Shown here: one piece after another, positions 1-5,492 of the stretch
How positions within the stretch are numbered: the stretch's first letter is position 1
Layout: each line of letters starts with the position of its first letter
Assembly: GCA_002293615.1 (NCBI GenBank)
Contig: DBDN01000005.1
Location: 9,725 to 19,544 of the forward strand
Direction: 5' to 3'
Length of the DNA: 9,820 nucleotides
Origin: Betaproteobacteria bacterium UBA931
GTDB lineage: Bacteria; Pseudomonadota; Gammaproteobacteria; Burkholderiales; Casimicrobiaceae
The notes under the pieces: model-generated
What the model saw: only the letters and a program-made list of their open reading frames with translations
What the model was told of the DNA's origin: nothing
The model's database searches: none
Position numbers and translations under genes: made by a program

Positions 1-899
1 TGCCGAGCGCTGAAGATTTCTCCTATTCGATGCGTGTCGTTTCCGAAATCACCGAGTCAAACGGCTCTTCGTCGATGGCATCGGTATGCGGCGGTTGCCT
101 TGCGCTGATGGACGCCGGTGTGCCGACATCCGCGCATGTAGCCGGCATTGCGATGGGGTTAATCAAGGAAGACAATCGTTTCGCGGTACTTACCGACATT
201 CTCGGCGATGAAGATCACCTCGGCGATATGGACTTCAAGGTCGCCGGAACGGCCATGGGTGTGACCGCGCTGCAAATGGACATCAAGATTCAAGGCATCA
301 CCAAGGAAATTATGGCGGTCGCGCTTTCACAAGCGCGTGAAGGCCGTATGCACATCCTGAAACTGATGGAGGAAGCGTTGCCGCACCCGCGCAGCGAAAT
401 TTCACAGCACGCGCCGCGCATGATGACATTCAAGATCAACCCGGAAAAAATCCGCGATGTGATCGGCAAAGGCGGTTCGGTGATACGGGCGCTGACCGAA
501 GAAACCGGCGCTATCATCGACATTCAGGACGATGGCCAAGTGACGATCTCCTCGGTCAACGCCGAAGCTTGTGACGCCGCCCGTCGACGCATTGAAGACA
601 TCACCGCCGAAGTAGAGGTCGGTAAAGTTTATGACGGAACGGTGTTACGCCTACTCGATTTTGGCGCAATCGTTCAGGTCCTGCCGGGGCGTGACGGGTT
701 GTTGCACATTTCGCAGATCGCCAAAGAGCGCGTCAACCAAGTATCGGATTACCTGAAAGAGGGCCAGGCAATTCGCGTCAAAGTGCTGGAATCGGATGAT
801 AAAGGCCGTTTGCGCCTGTCGATGAAAGCCGCCGATGAAATGGCCGCCGAAATGCCTGCGCCGGAAGCGGTTCCCGCAGCAGCGCCTGAAAACGAATAA
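1..899 (+). CDS. pnp: Polyribonucleotide nucleotidyltransferase (PNPase), C-terminal part
   Basis: PNPase degrades RNA 3' to 5' by phosphorolysis in the cytoplasm, usually as a trimer and often within the degradosome. The reading frame is open from the left edge, so the N-terminal part lies outside the window. Visible in order are the second RNase PH domain, with the family signature VVSEITESNGSSSMASVCGG near its start and the acidic active-site stretch GDEDHLGDMDFKVAGT (about 208-255); a KH domain with the loop IGKGGSVIRALTEETG (about 427-590); and an S1 RNA-binding domain from VGKVYDGTVLRL to KGRLRLSMKAA (about 613-825). The protein ends in a short Ala/Pro/Glu-rich tail, common in betaproteobacterial PNPases. 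A strong terminator follows 26 bases after the stop. Identity is essentially certain; only the start is missing. Confidence 0.98.
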   Translation, partial: PSAEDFSYSMRVVSEITESNGSSSMASVCGGCLALMDAGVPTSAHVAGIAMGLIKEDNRFAVLTDILGDEDHLGDMDFKVAGTAMGVTALQMDIKIQGITKEIMAVALSQAREGRMHILKLMEEALPHPRSEISQHAPRMMTFKINPEKIRDVIGKGGSVIRALTEETGAIIDIQDDGQVTISSVNAEACDAARRRIEDITAEVEVGKVYDGTVLRLLDFGAIVQVLPGRDGLLHISQIAKERVNQVSDYLKEGQAIRVKVLESDDKGRLRLSMKAADEMAAEMPAPEAVPAAAPENE

Positions 900-925
900 G
901 TGTTTTTCGGTTTCCGGCTAAAATC

Positions 926-951
926 AAAAGGCAGCATTCGCTGCCTTTTTT
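926..951 (+). terminator. Intrinsic terminator of pnp
   Basis: A 10-bp perfect stem (AAAAGGCAGC / GCTGCCTTTT) with a four-base ATTC loop runs into a run of T. It lies 26 bases after the pnp stop codon. The A-rich left arm could also allow termination from the other strand, but no gene points that way here. Confidence 0.93.
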
Positions 952-957
952 GTAAAA

Positions 958-974
958 GGTCTTTTCTTAAGACC
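958..974. repeat. Short inverted repeat upstream of the TerC-like gene
   Basis: GGTCTT and AAGACC are separated by five bases (TTCTT). The repeat lies between the pnp terminator and the TerC-like gene, so it could be an operator or a small leader hairpin. No clear -35/-10 pair is visible around it, so its role is unknown. Confidence 0.35.
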
Positions 975-1018
975 GTTGCGCAAAGATAGTGTGTTCTCTT
1001 TAGATCCAGGCTTTTTGT

Positions 1019-1720
1019 ATGGAAATCGGACTCAATGCTGTTTTTATTACGGGCGTACTGCAAATTATCGCCATCGACCTCTTGCTCGGCGGCGATAACG
1101 CTGTCGTCATTGCGCTGGCCTGCCGTAACCTGCCGCCGGAGCAACGCAAAAAAGGGATTTTCTGGGGCGTATTCGGCGCAATTTTTCTGCGTATTGTTCT
1201 GATCTTTTTCGCGCTCCATTTGCTCATGCTGCCTTACGTTAAAATCATCGGCGGCCTGTTATTACTGTGGATCGGCATTAAATTGTTGCAGCCTGATCGC
1301 CCCGATCATAGCAACATTGTGAGCGGCCAATGTCTTTGGAGCGCCATCAAAACCATCATCGTCGCCGACGCCGTAATGAGCATCGACAACATTATCGCCG
1401 TTTCTGCGGCAGCGCACGGCCATATGGCTCTGGTGATTTTTGGCATCGCCGTCAGTATCCCGATCATCATCTGGGGCAGCCAAATCATCCTGAAGCTGCT
1501 GGAACGTTTCCCCATTATCGTTTATTTAGGCGGCGGCCTTCTGGGCTGGATCGGGGGGCAAATGCTGATCACCGATCCAGCTTTGGCTTCGCTTTCCAAC
1601 GACTTGCCGTCTTACAGCAAATACATCAGCGCGATGATCGGCGCGGTATTGGTCGTTGCTTGGGGCTATGCGCTGGCGTGTAAAGCGCAGCGCTCCGAAG
1701 AAAAAAATACGGATGGCTGA
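1019..1720 (+). CDS. TerC/YjbE-family integral membrane protein, probable metal (Mn) exporter
   Basis: A 233-residue, very hydrophobic protein of the TerC superfamily, YjbE-like branch. Seven or so membrane segments are apparent. The two family motifs with paired acidic/amide residues are present: LLGGDNAVVIALA (Asp26-Asn27) and SIDNIIAVSAAA (Asp123-Asn124). These lie in membrane segments and are thought to bind the transported metal. Characterised members such as E. coli Alx and Bacillus YkoY/YceF are linked to manganese export, so Mn2+ export is the best inference, though tellurite-resistance labels are common in databases. The ATG at 1019 is preceded by a modest Shine-Dalgarno-like CCAGG at 1006-1010. 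Only about 67 bases separate the upstream terminator from the ATG, too little for the yybP-ykoY manganese riboswitch that often precedes this family. A bidirectional terminator follows. Family assignment is firm, substrate is inferred. Confidence 0.9.
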   Translation: MEIGLNAVFITGVLQIIAIDLLLGGDNAVVIALACRNLPPEQRKKGIFWGVFGAIFLRIVLIFFALHLLMLPYVKIIGGLLLLWIGIKLLQPDRPDHSNIVSGQCLWSAIKTIIVADAVMSIDNIIAVSAAAHGHMALVIFGIAVSIPIIIWGSQIILKLLERFPIIVYLGGGLLGWIGGQMLITDPALASLSNDLPSYSKYISAMIGAVLVVAWGYALACKAQRSEEKNTDG

Positions 1721-1769
1721 CCCGCGCAATCTTTAAAAACATCGCGGCCAATCAACAAAAGGAAAAAAT

Positions 1770-1800
1770 AAAAAAAGCAGGAGTTCTCCTGCTCTTTTTT
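1770..1800. terminator. Bidirectional intrinsic terminator between the TerC-like gene and the cytochrome c gene
   Basis: The hairpin AGCAGGA / TCCTGCT has a four-base GTTC loop, with a run of A on the left and a run of T on the right. It can therefore stop transcription from both sides, closing the convergent TerC-like gene (+) and the cytochrome c gene (-), whose stop is about 20 bases away. Confidence 0.88.
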
Positions 1801-1820
1801 ACCATCAGAAAAAAACAATA

Positions 1821-2114
1821 TTACTTATTGCCCAATGCTGATACAAGGGATGCTTTGAGTTCTTCGTCGGTACCCGCCACTTTCGGATGGCCGTCTTTAC
1901 CTTCTTTCAATTTCGGCAAAAGCTCCGTTGCAGCATTGGCATTGCCGGCATACTTGGCGGACGAATCTTTAAAAGACGGTCCCATTTTCTTCTTATCGAC
2001 ATCGTGGCACATTGCGCATTTCGAGCTCATAAACGCGCTAACATCCTGCGCAACCGCAGCTCCCGCCGCAAAGGCGGCGCCTGCCGCTACCAGAACCAAA
2101 AGTTTTAACTTCAT
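1821..2114 (-). CDS. Small periplasmic monoheme cytochrome c (class I, c-551/c-552-like)
   Basis: A 97-residue electron carrier. A Sec signal peptide (MKLKLLVLVAAGAAF..., AVA|Q cleavage after about residue 22) is followed by one heme site, CAMCH at 33-37, and the MGPSFKD segment typical of c-551-like cytochromes. The mature protein is about 75 residues. The usual distal-ligand region (PMPPN-like in c-551) is replaced by KDGHPKVAGTDEEL, and no methionine occurs after residue 44. The sixth iron ligand is therefore not the standard Met; His76 is a candidate. A good ribosome site (GAAGGAG, 2120-2126) sits five bases before the ATG. The gene follows the tetraheme cytochrome gene after 78 bases with no terminator between, so they are probably co-transcribed. 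It likely accepts electrons from that protein. The terminal acceptor is unknown. Confidence 0.92.
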   Translation of the reverse strand: MKLKLLVLVAAGAAFAAGAAVAQDVSAFMSSKCAMCHDVDKKKMGPSFKDSSAKYAGNANAATELLPKLKEGKDGHPKVAGTDEELKASLVSALGNK

Positions 2115-2119
2115 ATTTT

Positions 2120-2126
2120 CTCCTTC
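2120..2126 (-). promoter_or_regulatory. Ribosome binding site of the cytochrome c gene
   Basis: GAAGGAG on the minus strand, five bases from the ATG at 2114, supports that start. Confidence 0.8.
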
Positions 2127-2192
2127 TTTCCTATAAAAATGCGTTTACACGCAAATCAATGTCAGTAATATGCAGCGCCGCAAGTTTAGCAA

Positions 2193-2699
2193 TCAAGGAG
2201 CTTTGTGCGCAACGCCTTGGTGACAATCTGTGCAAATTTGCTCGCCGCTTTCGAGAGCGCCTTTGTGCATATCCTTCAGATAATCTTTTTCCGGATTATT
2301 AATTGTCTCCATATAGTGGCAACTGCGGCATTCCGCGGCGTTGTTTGCTTTCATCCTCGCCCATTCGCTCTTGGCCATTTGTTCGCGGTGCGCTTCAAAT
2401 TTTTCCGGAGTATTAATCGTGCCGGCAAAATGGCCATACACCTCGCGCAACGCTTTCACTTTACGCACCATCTTCGGGACAAACGATTGCGGCATATGGC
2501 AGTCCGAGCAACCGACACGAACACCAAATTCATTCGAATAGTGCTTCGATTCTTTCCACTCTTTTGCCGCATCATTGGCGTGGCACGATGAGCAAAATTC
2601 ATCAGTGCCTGTTTCATGCAAGGCAAAATTAGTTGCCCCCAGAGCAACCGCGCCAACAACGATACCGATAATCAGCCAAAACCATACAACTTTTTTCAT
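2193..2699 (-). CDS. Membrane-anchored tetraheme cytochrome c, NapC/NirT family (quinol dehydrogenase)
   Basis: A 168-residue protein. One N-terminal membrane anchor (residues 4-22) holds a periplasmic domain with four heme sites: CSSCH 36-40, CSDCH 64-68, CRSCH 124-128 and CTDCH 156-160. The family stretches GTINTPEKFEAHR and SEWARMKANNAAECRSCH and the ending GVAHKAP match NapC/NirT/TorC proteins, which oxidise quinol and pass electrons to periplasmic reductases. The open frame extends 15 codons upstream, but that stretch encodes the ribosome site AGAGGGAG (2706-2713), six bases before the ATG at 2699. I therefore start there. The usual first-heme motif CxxCHxM reads CSSCHAND, with about two residues fewer before the SKHY segment, so the expected methionine is absent. 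No reductase gene is adjacent; the only partner in view is the small cytochrome c downstream. An FNR-like box lies upstream. The specific role (NapC, NirT or CymA-like) cannot be decided. Confidence 0.93.
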   Translation of the reverse strand: MKKVVWFWLIIGIVVGAVALGATNFALHETGTDEFCSSCHANDAAKEWKESKHYSNEFGVRVGCSDCHMPQSFVPKMVRKVKALREVYGHFAGTINTPEKFEAHREQMAKSEWARMKANNAAECRSCHYMETINNPEKDYLKDMHKGALESGEQICTDCHQGVAHKAP

Positions 2700-2705
2700 T
2701 TCTTT

Positions 2706-2713
2706 CTCCCTCT
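2706..2713 (-). promoter_or_regulatory. Ribosome binding site fixing the start of the tetraheme cytochrome
   Basis: AGAGGGAG on the minus strand lies six bases before the ATG at 2699. It decides against the longer frame that would start at 2744. Confidence 0.8.
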
Positions 2714-2797
2714 CTTTTGGAACATACTTTTTTATTTGCAGCACATTCTGTCTTGTTCGTTACCCAGAGCCAACGCTTTGATCAAAAAAACAGCTGT

Positions 2798-2803
2798 ATT
2801 TTA
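2798..2803 (-). promoter_or_regulatory. Candidate -10 element for the cytochrome gene pair
   Basis: TAAAAT on the minus strand matches TATAAT at 5 of 6 positions. The predicted start is near 2791, giving a leader of about 90 bases. No good -35 hexamer is found 16-18 bases upstream, as expected for an activator-dependent promoter. The assignment rests mainly on its spacing from the FNR-like box. Confidence 0.4.
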
Positions 2804-2843
2804 TTCAAGTTTAGACGCTTCTTCCGGCTACCCGTATCGCTTC

Positions 2844-2857
2844 ATGATCCAGATCAA
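2844..2857. promoter_or_regulatory. FNR/ANR-type binding site upstream of the tetraheme cytochrome gene
   Basis: On the minus strand the site reads TTGAT-CTGG-ATCAT, matching the FNR consensus TTGAT-N4-ATCAA at 9 of 10 defined positions. It lies 29 bases after the lactate permease stop codon and about 150 bases upstream of the tetraheme cytochrome ATG. With the candidate -10 at 2798-2803 its centre falls near -60, close to the class I activator position (-61.5). This suggests anaerobic induction of the two cytochrome genes. Confidence 0.65.
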
Positions 2858-2886
2858 TATTTTATATCCATAATATCAATAGTCGA

Positions 2887-4518
2887 TTACCACAACGTTT
2901 GTAAAAAAACAACAATGCCCGACACCACCGCAAAGACCATACTGACTTTGATTGTCGCTTTGAGCATATCGCCTTCCCGTCCAAGAAGGCCAACCGCCGC
3001 ACAAGCCACCGCAATCGATTGCGGCGAGATCATTTTCCCAGCCGCGCCGCCCAAGCTGTTTCCCGCAACCAAAAGCGCATCGGAAACACCAATCTGATGC
3101 GCAACCGTTGCCTGCAATGGCGCGAAAAGCGCATTCGACGACGTATCAGAACCGGTCAGAAAAACGCCGAACCAGCCTAAAACAGGAGCCAGCAACGGGT
3201 AAACGCCGCCGCTTTGCGCCAGAAACAACGCCAGCGTCGCCGACATCCCCGAGTAATTGGACAACGTAGCAAAACTCAGCACCAACCCGATACTGAAAAT
3301 CGTCCATTTAAGGCCGTGAAACGTATCCTTAAAGACCGAACCTGCTTCGCGCCACGGCATGCGCAAGCATAATAAAGAAAGTATCGCCGCAATGAAAATG
3401 CCGGTGCCCATTGCGCTCAAAACATCAAAGCGATAAACCGCCGAGTAAAGCGCACTTTCCGCGACAATCGGCACTGTTTTGAATACGACGCCGTGCAGAA
3501 AAGGTACATGGATCAGAAAAACCGTGCCGGAGAATAAGCCGTTTTCGGCAAAAAGTTTTTGAAATCCGCTACTACCCCACACCACAACCATAACCGTCAG
3601 CAGCGCAAACGGCAGCCAAGCATAAGCGACATTGCGCTTATTCAGCGGCGGCGTTTCGATCATCCCCGAAAAAATCGGTGTACGTTTTTTCAAGAGCATA
3701 ATGTGCGCCGGCTGCCAAAAACGCAGAAAAATCATCAACGCCAACATGCATGCCATCGATGAGGCAATTGCCGGAAGTTGTGGACCAAGCCAAAACGCGG
3801 TTGCCATCATCGTACCGGCAAAACTCGTCCCCGCTACCAGCAATGCCGGCCAGATCGCCTTTGCGTCGCGCCAGCCCGCCAACGCGATGACTATCCAGAA
3901 AAGCGACAGCAATGAAAAAATCGGCAATTGCAATCCGGCCACTTGCGTGATTTTCGCCAGATCAATTTGGCTTACCTGCGCCGCCACCGTAATCGACGTT
4001 CCCATGGCGCCAAAAGCCACCGGTGCCGTGTTGGCGATCAGGCACAGTATCGCCGCACGCATCGGATCAAAACCCAACCCGACCAAGAGTGCCGCGGTAA
4101 TCGCGACCGGCGCGCCATAACCGGCGGCGCCCTCCAGAAAAGCACTGAAGGCAAAACCGATTAAAATCAATTGCAGGCGCGCATCGGGGGTGATCGACGC
4201 AATCGACGCGCGTATGGTTTCGAACCGGCCGCTTCTGACCGTTAACCGATAAAGAAAAACCACACCGAAAATAATCCAGCCAATCGGCCATAAACCATAG
4301 CAAAAACCGTAAACCGCCGCGGCGATCACGGAAATGACCGGCATCCGATACGCCAGCGCCGCGATCAGAAACGCCAGCAACAGTGTTACCGCGCTCGCCC
4401 AGTAAACGCGCAAGCGCAATACGATCAGTGCAAAAACGAAAAAAAGAACCGGCGTTGCCGCCAACAACACCGAAAGCGGAAATGAATGGAGCGGATTATA
4501 GTTTTGCAGCCATACCAT
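2887..4518 (-). CDS. lctP: L-lactate permease (LctP/LldP family)
   Basis: A 543-residue, many-spanning inner-membrane protein of the lactate permease family (E. coli LldP is about 550 residues), which imports L-lactate (also D-lactate or glycolate in homologues) with protons. Family signatures are clear: the N-terminus MVWLQNYNPL; YGLWPIGWIIF (73-83); FLEGAAGYGAP (127-137); NTAPVAFGAMG (163-173); GSDTSSN (456-462) and NSLGGAAGKMISPQS (487-501). The frame is open to an ATG at 4578, but the extra 20 codons would cover the intrinsic terminator of cspA and lack family similarity. The start at 4518, giving the family-typical N-terminus, is therefore preferred, although its ribosome site is poor. 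No lactate dehydrogenase gene is adjacent. No own promoter is obvious, and no terminator is seen after its stop, so read-through toward the cytochrome genes is possible. Confidence 0.94.
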   Translation of the reverse strand: MVWLQNYNPLHSFPLSVLLAATPVLFFVFALIVLRLRVYWASAVTLLLAFLIAALAYRMPVISVIAAAVYGFCYGLWPIGWIIFGVVFLYRLTVRSGRFETIRASIASITPDARLQLILIGFAFSAFLEGAAGYGAPVAITAALLVGLGFDPMRAAILCLIANTAPVAFGAMGTSITVAAQVSQIDLAKITQVAGLQLPIFSLLSLFWIVIALAGWRDAKAIWPALLVAGTSFAGTMMATAFWLGPQLPAIASSMACMLALMIFLRFWQPAHIMLLKKRTPIFSGMIETPPLNKRNVAYAWLPFALLTVMVVVWGSSGFQKLFAENGLFSGTVFLIHVPFLHGVVFKTVPIVAESALYSAVYRFDVLSAMGTGIFIAAILSLLCLRMPWREAGSVFKDTFHGLKWTIFSIGLVLSFATLSNYSGMSATLALFLAQSGGVYPLLAPVLGWFGVFLTGSDTSSNALFAPLQATVAHQIGVSDALLVAGNSLGGAAGKMISPQSIAVACAAVGLLGREGDMLKATIKVSMVFAVVSGIVVFLQTLW

Positions 4519-4537
4519 ATCGGTTATCTCATCAGCC

Positions 4538-4564
4538 AAAACAAAAACCCGCTTGACGCGGGCT
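4538..4564 (-). terminator. Intrinsic terminator of cspA
   Basis: Read on the minus strand, AGCCCGC and GCGGGTT (seven pairs including one G-U) flank a five-base GTCAA loop and lead into TTTTTGTTTT. It lies about 25 bases after the cspA stop and ends about 20 bases before the lactate permease start. Its position inside the possible N-terminal extension of that gene argues for the shorter permease. Confidence 0.8.
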
Positions 4565-4589
4565 CTTGTTTCAAACATCGCTTAAAAGA

Positions 4590-4796
4590 TTAAGCCGCTG
4601 CCTGAATGTTCGACGCTTGCTTGCCTTTCGGACCTTGGGTGATTTCAAAGCTGACGCGCTGACCTTCTTTGAGCGTCTTGAAGCCATCCATGTTAATTGC
4701 TGAAAAGTGGGCAAAAAGATCTTCACCGCCTTCATCCGGAGTGATGAAGCCAAAGCCTTTTGCGTCATTGAACCATTTGACGGTCCCGGTTGCCAT
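4590..4796 (-). CDS. cspA: Cold-shock domain protein (CspA family)
   Basis: A 68-residue single-stranded nucleic-acid-binding protein that melts RNA secondary structure and acts as an RNA chaperone. It is a single cold-shock domain of normal length: it opens MATGTVKWFNDAKGFGFI, with the RNP1 motif KGFGFI at 13-18 and RNP2 DLFAHF at 26-31. A strong ribosome site (AGAGGA, 4804-4809) lies seven bases before the ATG. A plausible promoter at 4867-4895 gives a leader of about 60 bases rich in T, and an intrinsic terminator follows. It is divergent from clpS. Whether this paralogue is cold-induced or constitutive (CspA versus CspC/E types) cannot be told from sequence. Confidence 0.96.
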   Translation of the reverse strand: MATGTVKWFNDAKGFGFITPDEGGEDLFAHFSAINMDGFKTLKEGQRVSFEITQGPKGKQASNIQAAA

Positions 4797-4866
4797 AAAA
4801 CTATCCTCTCAAAAAACTAAAAAAAACAAGTTTGGCGAAAAACCTCCGGTAAGCGGCAGATTGTCT

Positions 4867-4895
4867 ATTACACTCTCTGACAAAACAGACGGCAA
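4867..4895 (-). promoter_or_regulatory. Probable sigma-70 promoter of cspA
   Basis: On the minus strand, -35 TTGCCG (4890-4895, 4 of 6) and -10 TGTAAT (4867-4872, 5 of 6) are separated by exactly 17 bases. The predicted start near 4860 gives a leader of about 63 bases before the cspA ATG. Confidence 0.55.
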
Positions 4896-4934
4896 AATAC
4901 GCTCGGCGCAACTACTTCAGAAATATCATCCAAA

Positions 4935-4950
4935 CGTAAAACGTTTTACG
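4935..4950. repeat. Perfect 16-base palindrome, candidate operator
   Basis: CGTAAAACGTTTTACG is its own reverse complement with no spacer. It lies about 40 bases upstream of the cspA -35 element and about 175 bases upstream of clpS, in non-coding DNA. A gapless dyad of this length suits a dimeric regulator. I do not recognise the regulator. Confidence 0.5.
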
Positions 4951-5062
4951 CAGAATTGCCCGTCTGGTCAAGGCTTTTACCCGATAAAAAACCAAGTATT
5001 CGCGAATTGTTGTAGATGTCGACACATCGCCCCAGAATTCCTCCTTGCGCAAAAGGCCATAG

Positions 5063-5091
5063 GTTACAGCACGACCGTTTTCAGGTATCTT
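5063..5091 (+). promoter_or_regulatory. Weak candidate promoter of clpS-clpA
   Basis: GTTACA (5063-5068, 4 of 6) and TATCTT (5086-5091, 4 of 6) are 17 bases apart. The predicted start near 5098 gives a leader of about 29 bases to the clpS ATG. The match is modest and other pairings are possible. Confidence 0.28.
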
Positions 5092-5126
5092 GAAAATAAC
5101 GTCAAAAACGACCATTTAAGTAGAAA

Positions 5127-5438
5127 ATGCCGGAAAAAAACAAGTACGAAGGTCTACCTATCGTCGATCAGGAACAAAAAACCAAGGAGCCGCCGCTTTT
5201 TAAGGTTGTGTTACTAAATGACGACTTCACACCTCAGGACTTTGTCGTAACGCTGCTTCAGGAGATTTTTGCCATGCCGGTAGTGCAGGCCACGTCCGTG
5301 ATGCTGCAAATTCACCGGCAAGGCGCTGGCGTTTGCGGTGTTTATACCCGTGAAATTGCCGAAATCAAGGCGACACAGGTACACGCGTCAGCGCGTAAGC
5401 ACGAATATCCGTTACGCTGCATTATTCAGGAAAGTTAA
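5127..5438 (+). CDS. clpS: ClpS, N-degron adaptor of the ClpAP protease
   Basis: A 103-residue cytoplasmic adaptor that recognises destabilising N-terminal residues and delivers the substrates to ClpA. A flexible N-terminal tail of about 22 residues precedes the folded core, which begins PPLFKVVLLNDDFTPQDFVV. The substrate-pocket residues Asn31, Asp32 and Asp33 (LLNDD) and His63 (QIHRQGAG) are present, as is the conserved GVCGVYTREIAEIKATQV stretch. Length is normal. The ATG at 5127 has only a weak ribosome site (AAGTAGAAA just before it), but it gives the family-typical N-terminus. clpA follows after 54 bases on the same strand with no terminator between, the standard proteobacterial arrangement. 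Confidence 0.97.
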   Translation: MPEKNKYEGLPIVDQEQKTKEPPLFKVVLLNDDFTPQDFVVTLLQEIFAMPVVQATSVMLQIHRQGAGVCGVYTREIAEIKATQVHASARKHEYPLRCIIQES

Positions 5439-5471
5439 AAATACCGTAATAATCGCATAAAAAACAACACG

Positions 5472-5483
5472 CCTTTGCAAAGG
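5472..5483 (+). repeat. Palindrome overlapping the clpA ribosome binding site
   Basis: CCTTTGCAAAGG is a perfect 12-base palindrome whose right arm contains most of the clpA Shine-Dalgarno AAAGGA (5479-5484). In RNA it could form only a short CCTT/AAGG stem, so any effect on clpA translation is speculative. Confidence 0.4.
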
Positions 5484-5484
5484 A
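5479..5484 (+). promoter_or_regulatory. Ribosome binding site fixing the clpA start
   Basis: AAAGGA lies eight bases before the ATG at 5493. An in-frame TTG at 5475 lies upstream of this site and is therefore not the start. Confidence 0.75.
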
Positions 5485-5492
5485 ACGACATC

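Larger units (their letters stand above)
4797..5126. other. Divergent intergenic region between cspA and clpS
   Basis: 330 bases with no convincing gene. It holds the cspA ribosome site, T-rich leader and probable promoter, a perfect 16-base palindrome (4935-4950), a small hairpin-forming repeat GATGT-CGAC-ACATC (5015-5028) nested between GAATT (5004-5008) and AATTC (5036-5040), and a weak clpS promoter candidate. A 67-codon open frame on the minus strand (4912-5115) has no ribosome site or recognisable motif. Confidence 0.7.

Noticed and set aside
952..1018. yybP-ykoY manganese riboswitch upstream of the TerC-like gene
   Set aside because: The space after the pnp terminator is too short, and I could not find the conserved core of that element.
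2130..2159. Promoter-like pair on the minus strand, TTGATT and TATAGG with an 18-base gap, in front of the cytochrome c gene
   Set aside because: The predicted transcription start would fall inside the ribosome binding site at 2120-2126, leaving a transcript without a usable site. Co-transcription from the tetraheme gene is more likely.
2700..2744. Longer tetraheme cytochrome starting at 2744
   Set aside because: The extra 15 codons encode the ribosome binding site and would place charged residues before the membrane anchor. The ATG at 2699 fits the family.
2777..2786. TTTGATCAAA palindrome considered as a second FNR site
   Set aside because: The two half-sites overlap rather than being separated by four bases, so the spacing does not fit FNR/CRP binding. 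It may be chance in AT-rich DNA.
4912..5115. 67-codon open frame on the minus strand between cspA and clpS
   Set aside because: It has no ribosome binding site and no recognisable motif, and it spans promoter elements and the 16-base palindrome. It is most likely chance.
4669..5217. 182-codon open frame on the plus strand
   Set aside because: It runs antisense through cspA, across the control region and into clpS in another frame. Its composition shows no protein-family feature.
5475..5492. TTG start for clpA at 5475
   Set aside because: It lies upstream of the Shine-Dalgarno AAAGGA. The ATG at 5493 gives the standard ClpA N-terminus.
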